From assembly GCF_023898315.1 (NCBI RefSeq), contig NC_064614.1:500728109-500792108 (forward strand): a DNA stretch of 64,000 bases, read 5' to 3'. The notes below the pieces were generated by a model. It made no database searches. It was not told the DNA's origin and saw nothing but the letters and a program-made list of their open reading frames with translations. Source of the stretch: Schistocerca nitens (Eukaryota > Arthropoda > Insecta > Orthoptera > Acrididae). Shown here piece after piece: positions 33,412 to 44,669 of the stretch (positions are counted from its first letter, which is position 1; every line of letters starts with the position of its first letter). The translations under genes were made by a program, and so were the position numbers.

Positions 33412-33795
33412 GTACCACATGAAAACAGGATTCCGAATCTACAAAACTGTTCACCCCTAGCCTCTAATGTTTTGATAACTGATGGTTATTCACTTCTCAA
33501 ATAACAAACGAAAAATTGTTTGAATTGTTGCGTGGTTGGTTGTTGGGAAACACGTTTGAAACGAAACGATACATTCAAGGAGACAGATGAAAGCAAATGA
33601 AATCCTGTTAAGTAAATGTCTGTCACTCACCCCACCTATAGTCGAATGGGAACAGCAAAGTGGTTAACAGCTACTTATTTACAGGAGACCTACCATATCA
33701 ACAACCACCTAGAGAATGAAATTGGTTGCGCCTTCCGTTTTATTCGTTGTTGTCATTCCTCTCTGACAATTAAGACTGCAAACATAACTGTTGTG
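33412..33795. other. Spacer, nothing recognised
   Basis: No domain-bearing ORF. The long ORF that begins at 33616 is antisense to the neighbouring Tc1 relic. Confidence 0.4.
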
Positions 33796-34101
33796 ACTCG
33801 TTTCCGGAGGTATATGGCACCAGATGCCTATGCACAGCTAACGCAATTCCAGCCAATTACGGACTGCTGGTTTGTGGACGAGCATCCGGCGACCGATAGC
33901 GACCAGATATGTTCCCTCAGGTTCAATTCAGGCAAATTAGGTGGCCAAGGCATCAACTTGACTTTACCATCGTGCTCCTCAAACCACTGTAGCATGAATC
34001 TGTTCTTGTGATACGGGGAGTTATCTCGCTAGAAGATGCCATCATAGTAAATCATTAAATATGAGAGGACACAGGTGGTTCGCAATACTTTTCGTGCAGT
34101 C

Positions 34102-35400
34102 TACGAGGTGCATTCAAGTTCTAAGGCCTCCGATTTTTTTTCTCTGGACTGGAAAGAGATAGAAACATGCGCATTGTTTTAAAATGAGGCCGCGTTCATT
34201 GTCAATACGTCCCAGAGATGGCAGCACCGTACGGCAGATGGAATTTTACCGCCAGCGGCGAGAATGAGAACTGTTTTAAATACTTAAAATGGCGACGTTT
34301 TCCTTACTTGAACAGCGTGCAATCATTCGTTTTCTGAATTTGCGTGGTGTGACACCAATTGAAACTCATCGACAGTTGAAGGAGACATGTGGTAATGGAG
34401 TTATGGATGTGTCGAAAGTGCGTTCGTGGGTGCGACAGTTTAACGAAGGCAGAACATCATGTGACAATAAACCGAAACAACTTCGGGCTCGCACAAGCCG
34501 GTCTGACGACATGATCGAGAAAGTGGAGAGAATTGTTTTGGGGGATCGCCGAATGACTGTTGAACAGATCGCCTCCAGAGCTGGCATTTCTGTGGGTTCT
34601 GTGCACACAATCCTGAATGACGACCTGAAAATGCGAAAAGTGTCATCCAGGTGGGTGCCACGAATGCTGACGGACGACCACACGACTGCCCGTGTGGCAT
34701 GTTGCCAAGCAATGTTGACGCGCAACGACAGCACGAATGGGACTTTCTTTTCGTCGGTTGTGACAGTGGATGAGACGTGGATGCCATTTTTCAATCCAGA
34801 AACAAAGCACCAGTCAGCTCAATGGAAGCACACAGATTCGCAGCCACCAAAAAAATTTCGGGTAACCGCCAGTGCTGAAAAAAAGGTTGGTGTCCATGTT
34901 CTGGGACAGCGAGGGCGTAATCCTTACCCATTGCGTTCCAAAGGGCACTACGGTAACAGGTGCATCCTACGAAAATGTTTTGAAGAACAAATTCCTTCCT
35001 GCACTGCAACAAAAACGTCCGGGAAGGGCTGCGCGTGTGCTGTTTCACGTTACGTTACGCAACAGTTTCTTCGTGTTAACAACTTTGAAGTGATTCCTCA
35101 TGCTCCCTACTCACCTGACCTGGCTCCTAGTGACTTTTGGCTTTTTCCAACAATGAAAGACACTCTCCGTGGCCGCACATTCACCAGCCGTGCTGCTATT
35201 GCCTCAGCGATTTTCCAGTGGTCAAAACAGACTCCTAAAGAAGCCTTCGCCGCTGCCATGGAATCATGGCGTCAGCGTTGTGAAAAATGTGTACATCTGC
35301 AGGGCGATTACGTCAAGAAGTAACGCCAGTTTCATCGATTTCGGGTGAGTAGTTAATTAGAAAAAAAATCGGAGGCCTTAGAACTTGAATGCACCTCGTA
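34102..35400 (+). mobile_element. mariner element with intact ends
   Basis: The element is 34104-35398 (1295 bp), flanked by TA at 34102-34103 and 35399-35400. The inverted repeats (CGAGGTGCATTCAAGTTCT, continuing AAGGCCTCCGATTTTTTTTCT) are identical over about 40 bp. Length and TA duplication are standard for mariner. It is nested in a family A Tc1-like relic. Confidence 0.97.
34289..35323 (+). pseudogene. mariner transposase, full-length ORF but internally scarred
   Basis: A 344-codon frame runs uninterrupted from ATG at 34289. The N-terminal two-thirds is a normal mariner transposase: helix-turn-helix (MTVEQIASRAGISVGS), linker WVPRMLTDDH, and first catalytic Asp in VVTVDETW (D161). From about residue 196 the sequence is out of register. 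The overlapping frame at 34872-35093 instead gives the expected MFWDSEGVILTH and FLPALQQKRPG. The proper frame returns near residue 255 (QQFLRVNNFEVIPHAPYSPDLAPSDFW, third Asp D282). At the return point the block that should hold the second Asp (HDNA-type) has been deleted. The enzyme is therefore dead although the ORF looks whole. Confidence 0.92.
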
Positions 35401-35790
35401 CATCTGTCATGCTACCATTGATTACCATTATAGGTCCCATGGAATCTAGGGTGAATCTCCTCCATACCACAATATTGTCCTCATCGATCTGCGTCCGTAG
35501 AGCGGTTTGAGCAAACATTTGCCTGGATAATGGCGTATCTGGAGTCGACCATTAGCCTGGTGTAAAAAGAAACGTGATTCATCTGACCTTTTTCCATTGG
35601 CCCACGGTCCAGGCTCTGTGATAAAACGTGGACGTCCAACATCTTGTAGCCTACTCGTGATTTCACCGTACCAGGACCATAATTTTGCGGGCGTGGCATT
35701 CTTTCCAACATTGAAGACAACGTAATATTACCATTACACCTCATTCCACAAATGCTCACGACAGTATGCAGCTGTGCGATTTTATGTTCG

Positions 35791-36575
35791 TTCTAACGAA
35801 AATGCCCACTCACCTTGCAGCGATCTTCTCGTCTTCTGCAGCTCGAACGCATGCCTTCTCTGTTTGAAACAAATCAATGTTGCTCGACTGGACAAGCTAT
35901 AGTAGAACCAGGTGCATTAATTGTATTCACAGGTTGCATTAAAGATTTTGGTTTCGGGTTAACTGAGCGTCCAAATCACAGATATTTTGTGAATATATTT
36001 TCACTTCATTTATACTAAACACTGCCAAGTCCCTGCTAGTCTTAAATTACAATTTGTAAAAATTACACGCAATCACAGTCACTCGTAATGGCCAGCTTAT
36101 GTTATTTAACTGACACTCTTACAGACAGATAGACAGAATGCTCGCTCAAATATTATACAGATTGACCACTACAGATGTGCACTTCGCGGTCACAACATGT
36201 ATAACGCGCCACACGGATTTTGGTTGATTCATAAGTCACAGTTTGCACATAAAAATCGGAATTTCGCGTGTTCGTCTTTCACACACGTTCACATCCTGGC
36301 ACTCCATGGTTAAGTTTTTCTCATTACACTGTAAAATTACCACATCTAGTCAGAGCTCCTAATGTACGTGTCTCAACATGATGAGGACTGAGCTGCGAAC
36401 GGAACTTAAACATTAGAAAGCAATTCTCTTAGACCACAAAATACACGCGAATGTACTGTCCTCTGATTGGCTGTTACACGTCATGTACAATCCGATATTA
36501 GTATTAAACAGCGCAATCCCACGTACTTTACATTTGACCCATGACAACCTAGTAGCTGTTATGAACAATTTATTA
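35791..36575. other. Spacer, nothing recognised
   Basis: AT-rich with short ORFs only. Confidence 0.4.
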
Positions 36576-36582
36576 AACGAAC

Positions 36583-36748
36583 AGCCGGCCGCTGTGGCCG
36601 AGCGGTTCTAGGCGCTTCAGTCTGGAACCGCGCTACCCCTACGGTCGCAGATTCGAATCCTGCCTCGGGCATGGATGTGTGCGATGTCTTTAGGTTAGTT
36701 AGGTTTAAGTAGTTCTAGGGGACTGATGACCTCAGATGTTAAGTCCCG
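36583..36748 (+). repeat. tRNA-derived SINE (type A), 3-prime truncated
   Basis: The head AGCCGGCCGCTGTGGCCGAGC and most of the body are present. An internal TTCTAAG unit is missing and the tail stops at GTTAAGTCCCG, directly joined to the 3-prime end of an RTE-like LINE. Confidence 0.9.
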
Positions 36749-36752
36749 TTTT

Positions 36753-37390
36753 ATTGTTGTTGTTGTTGTGGTCTTCAGTCCTGAGACTGGTTTGATGCAG
36801 CTCTCCATGCTACTCTATCCTGTGCAAGGTTCTTCATCTGCCAGTACCTACTGCAACCTACATCCTTCTGAATCTGCTTAGTGTATTGATCTCTTGGTCT
36901 CCCTCTACGATTCTTACCCTCCACGCTGCCCTCCAATGCTAAATTTGTGATCCCTTGATGCCTCAAAACATGTCCTACCAATCTATCCCTTCTTCTAGTC
37001 AAGTTGTGCCACAAACTTCTCTTCTCCCCAATCCTATTCAATGCCTCCTCATTAGTTACGTGATCTACCCACCTTATCTTCAGCATTCTTCTGTAGCATC
37101 ACATTTCGAAAGCTTCTATTCTCTTCTTGTCCAAACTGGTTATCGTCCATGTTTCACTTCCATACATGGCTACACTCCATACAAATACTTTCAGAAACGA
37201 CTTCCTGACACTTAAATCTATACTCGATGTTAACAAATTTCTCTTCTTCAGAAACGATTTCCTTGCCATTGCCAGTCTACACTTTATATCCTCTCTACTT
37301 CGACCATCATCAGTTATTTTACTCCCTAAATAGCAAAACTCCTTTACTACTTTAAGTGTCTCATTTCCTAATCTAATCCCCTCAGCATCA
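36753..37390 (-). mobile_element. RTE-like LINE, 5-prime truncated copy
   Basis: On the minus strand this is the C-terminal part of the RTE-like protein and its 3-prime end with a (CAA)n tail; the plus strand starts TTGTTGTTGTTGTTGTGG. Frame 37099-37419 reads LGSKITDDGRSREDIKCRL and VFVWSVAMYGSETWTI, and frame 36775-37086 ends AWRAASNQSQD. One frameshift separates them. The sequence is nearly identical to 42525-43140 of the longest copy, so it is recent. Confidence 0.92.
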
Positions 37391-37424
37391 CCGAACAAAT
37401 TTATAAAACCCACTAACATCAGAT

Positions 37425-38320
37425 AAATCCCTCTTTAAATAACTGAATTATCGTAAATTTTTCCAGTACCATATACTGGCTAGTTTCACCAACAAATTTT
37501 CTCTAAGAGCATAATTGAGTCTCTCCACACAGACACAGTTCTCACACTACAGTATACTCAGTTAACAGACAAAACGATATTCATTTATTGTGTTACTTTC
37601 CAGTGATTCCATCATTCACACTAATAATCAAACTTAAATCAAAAATAATTAATAGAAGATGTAATATTCACAAAAGATATGGTTTCATCTCCAAAATATA
37701 TTACGTATAGTTTAAGTCCGTAAGATGTTGAAACCTTTCTGTGACAGCCAAAACAACTTAGAACTGCTACTGGATCGGGACACACATCTGTGACGCTGTA
37801 ACAGGGCCGGCCACGGCGTGCCGAAGTCCACGCGGGCAGCGTGCCTGCCAAGGCCCGGCGTGCCACTCGGCTTAGCTCGGTCCTTCTGGGGAGTACCCGG
37901 AACAGAGCGTTATTTCATTTACCATTCCGGTGCAGCGATTTTCCTGTCGGAACAACTCTGAGAATTCGGTATAATAATGCTGTGAGTGATGTTTAACCTT
38001 CGCTGTTTGTTCCTTATATGAACGACGTTCGCATGTACAGTGGCTGTTTGCACAAAAGAGGCGGTCTGGCGATCTATTGTCGTAACCCTTTAAAATGAAT
38101 GGGAATGACAGAAGAGAGGGATGAGCATTCTCAATTCGCGTAAGCGACAGGTGCTGCACATTTGCTACGAAACGACATTACTGTACCATGCAGAACGAAT
38201 TTAAAGATGAAGTTGACAATGAAAGAGCAAAAGTTACAACGATTAGTAGGCGGGATTCGTTGTTCTGTACATCAAAAATAACTGTATACTAAATTTACAG
38301 GCCTGCAGTCCGTGAAGAAA
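37425..38320. other. Spacer with a short GC-rich patch
   Basis: A GC-rich patch at 37800-37870 is open in one frame by chance. No domain is seen. Confidence 0.4.
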
Positions 38321-38325
38321 TTGGT

Positions 38326-38531
38326 GCCACGAGTAGAAAATGGTTCAAATGGCTCTACGCACTATGGAACTTAACATCTGAGGTCATCAGTCCCCTGGAC
38401 TTAGAACTACCTTAAGCTAACTAACCTAAGGACATCACACACATCCATGCCCGAGCCAGGATTTGAACCTGCGACCGTAGCAGCAGCGCCTAGAACAGCT
38501 CGGCCACTGCGGCCGGCGCCACGACTAGAAA
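38326..38531 (-). repeat. tRNA-derived SINE (type A) with 14-bp target duplication
   Basis: The SINE body is 38340-38517. The flanks GCCACGAGTAGAAA at 38326-38339 and GCCACGACTAGAAA at 38518-38531 differ at one base. A short internal deletion removes part of the tRNA-like head. Confidence 0.93.
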
Positions 38532-38656
38532 TCACATACCTTATTCAATTTTCAGTTGCAACAGTTTTCGATGAAACTGAATGAAGAGTATGGAGACTTC
38601 AAATATTAACTATAAAATTACGTTGGTTAAGTCAAGGTGCATGCCTGGAACGATTT

Positions 38657-38868
38657 TTCGATTTAAAGCCGGCGGGGTCGCCGCGTGGTCTAGGGGCCTT
38701 GCCACGGCTCGCGCGGTTCCCCCCGTCGAAGGTTCGAGTCCTCCCTTTGGCATGGGTGTGTATGCTGTCCTTGGCGTAAGTTAGTTTAAGTTAAATTAAG
38801 TTGTGTGTAAGCCTAGAGACCGATTACCTCAACGGTTTGGTCCCGTAGGGACTTACCAGTTCGATTTA
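38657..38868 (+). repeat. tRNA-derived SINE (type F) with 9-bp target duplication
   Basis: The SINE body is 38666-38859. The flanks TTCGATTTA occur at 38657-38665 and 38860-38868. The head AGCCGGCGGGGTCGCCGCG and B box GGTTCGAGTCCTCC are followed by a body related to, but distinct from, type A (GTTAGTTTAAGTTAAATTAAG, tail TTTGGTCCCGTAGGGACTTACC). Further copies are at 41131 and 56531. Confidence 0.92.
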
Positions 38869-40060
38869 CAACTCGCTGTTGTTGAATTTCTGAAGGAAAA
38901 AGGAGTGCAGAAACGAAACTTAGAACATCTGAAGTAGACTTGATTGCACACTAGCCACAATAAGACACTGAAAGGTAACTTCTTTCTGATTTGATGGGAA
39001 TGCGTTCAAAAAGAATATCGCGTTGTAGAAGGGACACATTCTGACATAGACAATGCAGTTCCCTAAGCTCACTGGCGTTAAAAGAAAACGCGGAGGTTTT
39101 AAAAATTCATTGCGGCCTCCAAAGAATAACAATGGTGGTTTTATGAAGATTTTGAGGACACTGTCATTCTTACATCTGTTTCCAAGCTGTTTTCGAGACC
39201 GCTTGCTGTTTCAGTTGAAATTGCCTCTGTGCATGTGCAGATGTAACTGATTGACCTGCAGGGTAATTCCTGTTTTAATGACAAATCTTTTTACGTTAAA
39301 ACTGCCCAGGACATCTACACTGCTTTCCTCAGGTATAGTTTCCAAGTCTTCATAATGAGGTTGCCAAAGTGCACGATATTTCAGTTGACGTATTTATGTG
39401 GAAGATCTTTTTTCGATTACGAAACTAAGTAAGTCACAATAGCATGGCAACATGAGTGGAAAACTGTCTGCATCTGCCGTATGTCGAGAGTTTCTACTGG
39501 ATAAAAATTATGTTTTCAGAACGCGAAAAATAAGTAAATAACACTGAAAATTTGTTTTGTTTGTGGTCTATATTGTCGAAAAATGTGAAGTATAAAACCA
39601 AGTACTATTTAAATGCAGCGCGTTCGCAGTTTTTCCTTCTCCCTCCTCATGCTCAGGTGGTGAGGCGGTGGGGGACCTGTGAAGCGAGGCTGAGCGCTGT
39701 GCCCGTGCACGGCTCGTCACCCGAAACCTTGGCCGTCCTGTGCTACAAAAATGACTCGTGTATGAAGGTCTCTGCTTGCTACTGTCCGACTTACATAGGC
39801 ACGATACAAGGTGCTATGACTCAAGTAGCTCACAAACATTAGATCAGCATCGCCGTTTACGAGATGCCCTTTTTCCAGGTACCAATTTTAAAAACCATTT
39901 ATGTCAGTGGATTTAGCCATTTACATGATGAACCACCAATTGCATTCCTTCCTTTGTACACTGCTATGTCCAACAAAATAGGCAGAGTCCTAGAAAGACG
40001 AAGTATAAGATCTATTCTCTGACTTACCAAGAGAAAAAGGAGATGGTACGCCCTACTCTA
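38869..40060. other. Region without recognised genes
   Basis: Positions 39640-39740 are GC-rich and form part of a 96-codon ORF with no domain. Confidence 0.4.
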
Positions 40061-40064
40061 CTCT

Positions 40065-40165
40065 ACACTGCTTACATACTTCCCTTAGTACGTCGCGCAC
40101 TCACAGCGCCACCACCTGGTTTTCAGTCTCACGTTGGGCAGTGGTCAAAATGTTTCGACTCGTCA
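40065..40165 (-). repeat. Possible terminal fragment of a family A Tc1-like element
   Basis: CTCACAGCGCCACCACCTGG and GGGCAGTGGTCAAAATGTTTCG resemble the untranslated end and terminus of family A Tc1-like elements. It is isolated and short. Confidence 0.35.
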
Positions 40166-40474
40166 CACTACAGTCAGGCAGGCGATTCGTACATATTCTT
40201 CTGCGTCAAGATAGCCGTGTCATTTCCCCGTCTGCGAGTGCTGTATTAATCAAGTGCAGCTTGATTGTTCAGCCTCCAGTCAACCTTTTCTACATTGCAT
40301 GAATGTCAATCGTCAGTCAAAAACCTTTCGAGACTGAATTAATAAAAAAAATAGAGAACATTTAAGATATTGGTTTTAATGGTTCAAGTGTTCTACCTAG
40401 TCTCCCCCCACGGAACCTGCATACAACCTTTCGAAACAGTAAGGAAAGTCCTTCTTTGGGATGTTGTTAAACTT

Positions 40475-40865
40475 TCCGTCACTTTGGCTTGAATGTCGAT
40501 TGTGTCGTCAAAGCATTGAACCTTCATCTGAATTTCTGCACTTCGTTTTGTGGTACGTTAGTATTCACAACACCAAGTCTTATCAGACATGATGATTTTC
40601 CCCAGAAAAGAGCTTTCCGCATTTTCGGCTTCAATCAAGTCGTGACTGGCGTCCAAGCGTCGTTGTTTTTATTTGTAGTCAAGGTGGGCAGGAGAAACTT
40701 TGCACTCACTTTTCTCTTCTTTAGAACATTCTGCAGAATGTCTTCGACACTTGATTTAGAGATATTGCTCCTTTGCCGTTTCTGACATAACATGGCTGCA
40801 TGTTCACTAATTAACACTGTCTGCTCGCAACTGACTGGTCGAATGCATATTGTTGTTTACAGTTG
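40475..40865 (-). pseudogene. mariner-like transposase relic, helix-turn-helix part
   Basis: The minus-strand frame 40635-40817 reads SNISKSSVEDILQNVLKKRKVSAKFL. In mariner transposases this is the second helix-turn-helix and the start of the linker (expected wording of the type ISKSSVHTIL..LKMRKVSAK). Sequence upstream and downstream looks related but broken. No catalytic residues or termini are identified. Confidence 0.62.
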
Positions 40866-41130
40866 TAATTTCAAGCTGCCGCCGTAGCTACCGCAGCCAG
40901 GTATAAAATCAATCTCGGAACATTCGGAACGGACGATATTACGCTGTCGTTTCAAACCTTCACTTCGACATCATCGTAAACGATAAGCCTTAACCACACT
41001 CTAAAACTTATACTTTTGCATATTTTGTTGTTGTCTGGATTCGGGCGCACGATGGTGCAGTCGTTTATACCACTGTTAAATGAATCGTGTGTCAGATAAA
41101 GGTCGGAGACACTATACGTGATGCTGCAGT

Positions 41131-41296
41131 CATGGACTGTGCGGCTGGTCCCGGCGGAGGTTCGAGTCCTCCCTCGGGCATGGGTGTGTGTGTTTGTCCT
41201 TAGGATAATTTAGGTTAAGTAGTGTGTAAGCTTAGGGGCTGATGACCTTAGCAGTTCAGTCTCATAAGATTTCACACACATCTGAACATTTTTGAA
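41131..41296 (+). repeat. tRNA-derived SINE (type F), 5-prime truncated
   Basis: It begins within the head (CATGGACTGTGCGGCTGG), keeps the B box GGTTCGAGTCCTCC and body GATAATTTAGGTTAAGTAGTG, and ends TCTGAACATTTTTGAAC. Confidence 0.85.
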
Positions 41297-41639
41297 CTCT
41301 ATACCTGAGACCAGCTCATTCGGAGCTCATGAACCTTAAGTCGTACACTTTCTGCTATATCACAGGGTTGCGACGTTATAGATACTGAACACTTCTAATT
41401 AGTAAACAGTGGCTCGAGTAAAGCCCGCTGCTCTGGTTGTGACCCGAGAATGTTGGTACCCACCTGGAGTCGCTGCACTGACGTCACAAATTGTGACGCG
41501 TCACAGATAATATTGCCCATGCTCAGACCTCAGCTAGTGAAAACAGGCTGTATTGTGAAGTGGAGAAGGCACTGACCCGCAGCCCGTTGTCTCTTGTGGC
41601 CACTCTCATATTTTGACGCAATTTTTGAAGTTGAAATTA

Positions 41640-41850
41640 GGACAGCAACGCCCAACGCGCTATTTCAGAGAGACGGTTCGGTGAGCCAGACCCAGATCGA
41701 ATCCAAACTGCGGATCAACGGTCGTTGGTGTGGTACAGCGGCAAGACTGATTGTGGCTTGTGGGCGGTTTTCCATTCTCATTTAAGCAAACGCTCGGCTG
41801 GTCCCCGATCTCCGCCGCGGAAAATACGATAGACAGACCATATAGATACG
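41640..41850. repeat. Dispersed repeat, class uncertain
   Basis: The block GTGAGCCAGACCCAGATCG..GGTGTGGTACAGCGG..GGTTTTCCATTCTCATTTAAG looks like a common grasshopper interspersed repeat. Only this copy occurs here. ORFs across it on both strands (41594-41785, 41660-41905) are probably not genes. Confidence 0.4.
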
Positions 41851-41859
41851 TTAGCGTAA

Positions 41860-42515
41860 ACGTTTCTGGGTATTGTGCTCCATCACAACGTAATGTAACT
41901 GTCACTGAATTCTCGTAAAATTAGCTTTACGGCCACGGACTAATGACTCTGGCCGCGGAAACCTACACATTTACATGAATTAAATAAGATAACATGCAGA
42001 ACATAGTTTACCCAATTCATATATAGATGGCAAACGTGACTTCCCTCTCTTTGATTAACTGACAAATAAGGTGACGATATGGGTATATTGCACAAAGTTA
42101 AAACGAAATAAATTCATCACATCATGAAAGCAGCGGATCCTGTATGAGATGATAAGGACCAGGAAACTGAAAAACTGAAGAAAGTCAGTTGCCGTTTGAA
42201 ATAATTGCTTTTGGAACTATATTTCTTCTTGAATTATAAAATTTTGAATGTGAGGAAAGAATTATCTCTCTCACGACATTGATTCTAATAGTATGGTGAG
42301 ATCGAGAAAAGAAATATAGGAACCAGTAGCACCTTATCAAAAATCCAAATCGTCTTTTGTTTTCATGCATGTGAAGGTCCTTGCAATAATACACTCGTAT
42401 TCCAGATAAAAATGTGGTATTATGTACCGTACATCTTCTGCAGGATCGCTGATGTTGGGCGTGTACCAATCCAGTACAAACAAATGTACAATAACATAAA
42501 CAGTCTTGTCTGTGT
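41860..42515. other. AT-rich spacer
   Basis: Nothing recognised; the ORF at 42185-42568 has no domain. Confidence 0.4.
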
Positions 42516-42524
42516 ATTGTTGTT

Positions 42525-43140
42525 GTTGTGGTCTTCAGTCCTGAGACTGGTTTGATGCAGCTCTCCATGCTACCCTATCCTGTGCAAGCTTCTTTATCTC
42601 CCAGTACTTGCTGCAACCTACATCCTTCTGAATCTGCTTAGTGTATTCATCTCTTGGTCTCCCTCTACGATTTTTACCCTCCACGCTGCCATCCAATGCT
42701 AAATTTGTGATCCCTTGATGCCTCAGAACATGTCCTACCAACCGGTCCCTTCTTCTTGTCAAGTTGTGCCACAAACTCCTCCCCAATTCTATTCAATGCC
42801 TCCTCATTAGTTACGTGATCTACCCACCTTATCTTCAGCATTCTTCTGTAGCATCACATTTCGAAAGCTTCTATTCTCTTCTTGTCCAAACTGGTTATCG
42901 TCCATGTTTCACTTCCATACATGGCTACACTCCATACAAATACTTTCAGAAACGACTTCCTGACACTTAAATCTATACTCGATGTTAACAAATTTCTCTT
43001 CTTCAGAAACGCTTTCCTTGCCATTGCCAGTCTACATTTTATATCTTCTCTACTTCGACCATCATCAGTTATTTTGCTCCCCAAATAGCAAAACTCCTTT
43101 CCTACTTTAAGTGTCTCATTTCCTATTCTAATTCCCTCAG
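42525..43140 (-). pseudogene. RTE-like protein C-terminal region, frame-broken
   Basis: Frame 42854-43084 reads GSKITDDGRSREDIKCRLAM and KVFVWSVAMYGSETWTITSL, then IEAFEM. Frame 42535-42786 ends AWRAASNQSQD just before the tail. One frame break lies near 42780. A SINE separates this part from the RT core. The same sequence recurs at 36753-37390 and 60033-60507. Confidence 0.9.
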
Positions 43141-43328
43141 CCTGGGTTCCCGGGTTCGATTCCCGGCGGGGTCAGGGATTTTCTCTGCCTCGTGATGACT
43201 GGGTGTTCTGTGCTGTCCTTAGGTTAGTTAGGTTTAAGTAGTTCTAAGTTCTAGGGGACTGATGACCATAGATGTTAAGTCCCATAGTGCTCAGAGCCAT
43301 TTGAACCATTTTTTTTAATTCCCTCAGC
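43129..43328 (+). repeat. SINE with type A body but a different tRNA-like head, 13-bp target duplication
   Basis: The SINE body is 43142-43315. The flanks TAATTCCCTCAGC occur at 43129-43141 and 43316-43328 in the RTE-like LINE. The 3-prime half (GTCCTTAGGTTAGTTAGG to CAGAGCCATTTGAACC) is type A. The 5-prime part reads GGGTTCCCGGGTTCGATTCC then GGGGTCAGGGATTTTCTCTG, an unrelated head. It is 5-prime truncated within the tRNA-like region. Confidence 0.95.
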
Positions 43329-44500
43329 ATCACCCGACTTAATTTGACTACATTCCATTATCCTCGTTTTGCTTTTGTTGATGTTCATCTTATATCCTCC
43401 TTTCCAGACACTGTCCATTCCGTTCAACTGCTCTTCCAAGTCCTTTGCTGTCTCTGACAGAACTACAATGTCATCAGCGAACCTCAAAGTTTTTATTTCT
43501 TCTCCATGGATTTTAATACCTACTCCGAATTTTTCTTTTGTTCCCTTTACTGCTTGCTCAATATACAGATTGAGTAACATCGGGGAGAGGCTACAACCCT
43601 GTCTTACTCCCTTCCCAACCACTGCTTCCCTTTCATGTCCCTCGACTCTTATAACTGCCATCTGCTTTCTGTACAAATTGTAAATAGCTTTTCGCTCCCT
43701 GTATTTTACCCCTGCCACCTTTAGAATTTGAAAGAGAGTATTCCAGTCAACATTGTCAAAAGCTTTCTCTAAGTCTACAAATGCTAGAAACGTAGGTTTG
43801 CCTTTCCTTAATCTATTTTCTAAGATTAGTAGTAGGGTCAGTATTGCCTCACGTGTTCCAACATTTCTACGGATCCAAACTGATCTTCCCCGAGGTCGAC
43901 TACGAACAGTTTTTCCATTCGTCTGTAAAGAATTCGCGTTAGTATTTTGCAGCTGTGACTTATTAAACTGATAGTTCGGTAATTTTCACATCTGTCAACA
44001 CCTGCTTTCTTTGGGATTGGAATTATTATATTCTTCTTGAAGTCTGTGGGTATTTCGCCTGTTTCATACATCTTGCTCACCATATGGTAGAGTTTCGTCA
44101 GGACTGGCTCTCCCAAGGCCGTCAGTAGTTCTAATGGGATGTTGTCTACTCCCGAGGCCTTGTTTCGACTCAGGTCTTTCAGTGCGCTGTCAAACTCTTC
44201 ACGTAGTATCTTATCTCCCATTTCATCTTCATCTACATCCTCTTCCATTTCCATAATATTGTCCTCAAGTACATCACCCTTGTTTAGACCCTTCTATATA
44301 CTATTTCCACCTTTCTGGCTTCCCTTCTATGCTTAGAACTGGGTTTCCATCTGAGCTCTTGATATTCATACAAGTGGTTCTCTTCTCTCCAAAGGTCTCT
44401 TTAATTTCCCTGTAGGCAGTATCTATCTTACCCCTAGTGAGATAAGTCTCTACATCCTTACATTTGTCCTCTAGCCATCCCTGCTTAGCCATTTTGCACT
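43275..44500 (-). pseudogene. RTE-like reverse transcriptase, frame-broken
   Basis: Successive minus-strand frames are as follows. 44301-44492 reads MAKQGWLEDKCKDVETYL, the linker. 43838-44254 reads NKASGVDNIPLELL, NIIIPIPKKAGVDRCENYRT and EKLFVVDLGEDQFG. 43275-43718 reads REAVVGKGVRQGCSLSPML, the catalytic ADD box in LRFADDIVVL, and MNINKSKTRIM. The three pieces lie in two different frames, so at least two indels separate them. The order and wording match the fragment at 18967-19356. Confidence 0.9.
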
Positions 44501-44669
44501 ACCTGTCGATCACATTTATGAGACGTTTGTATTCCTTTTTGCTGCTTCATTTACTGCATTTTTATATTTTCTCCTTTCATCAATTAAATTCAGTATTTTT
44601 TCCGTTACCCAAGGATTTCTACTAGCCCTCGTCTTTTTACCTACTCGATCCTCTGCAGCCTTCACTACT

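Larger units (their letters stand above)
33800..35790 (-). pseudogene. Tc1-like transposase relic (family A), split by a mariner
   Basis: The part left of the mariner (33800-34101), read on the minus strand, carries an eroded C-terminal block with FEEHDGKVKL and WPPNLPEL. The part to the right (35401-35790) carries the N-terminal side, including the region of the first catalytic block near 35540-35620, where the plus strand reads GTGTAAAAAGAAACGTGATTC. Both halves line up with the relics at 8999 and 17490. Nothing is intact. The mariner inserted at a TA within it. Confidence 0.65.
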
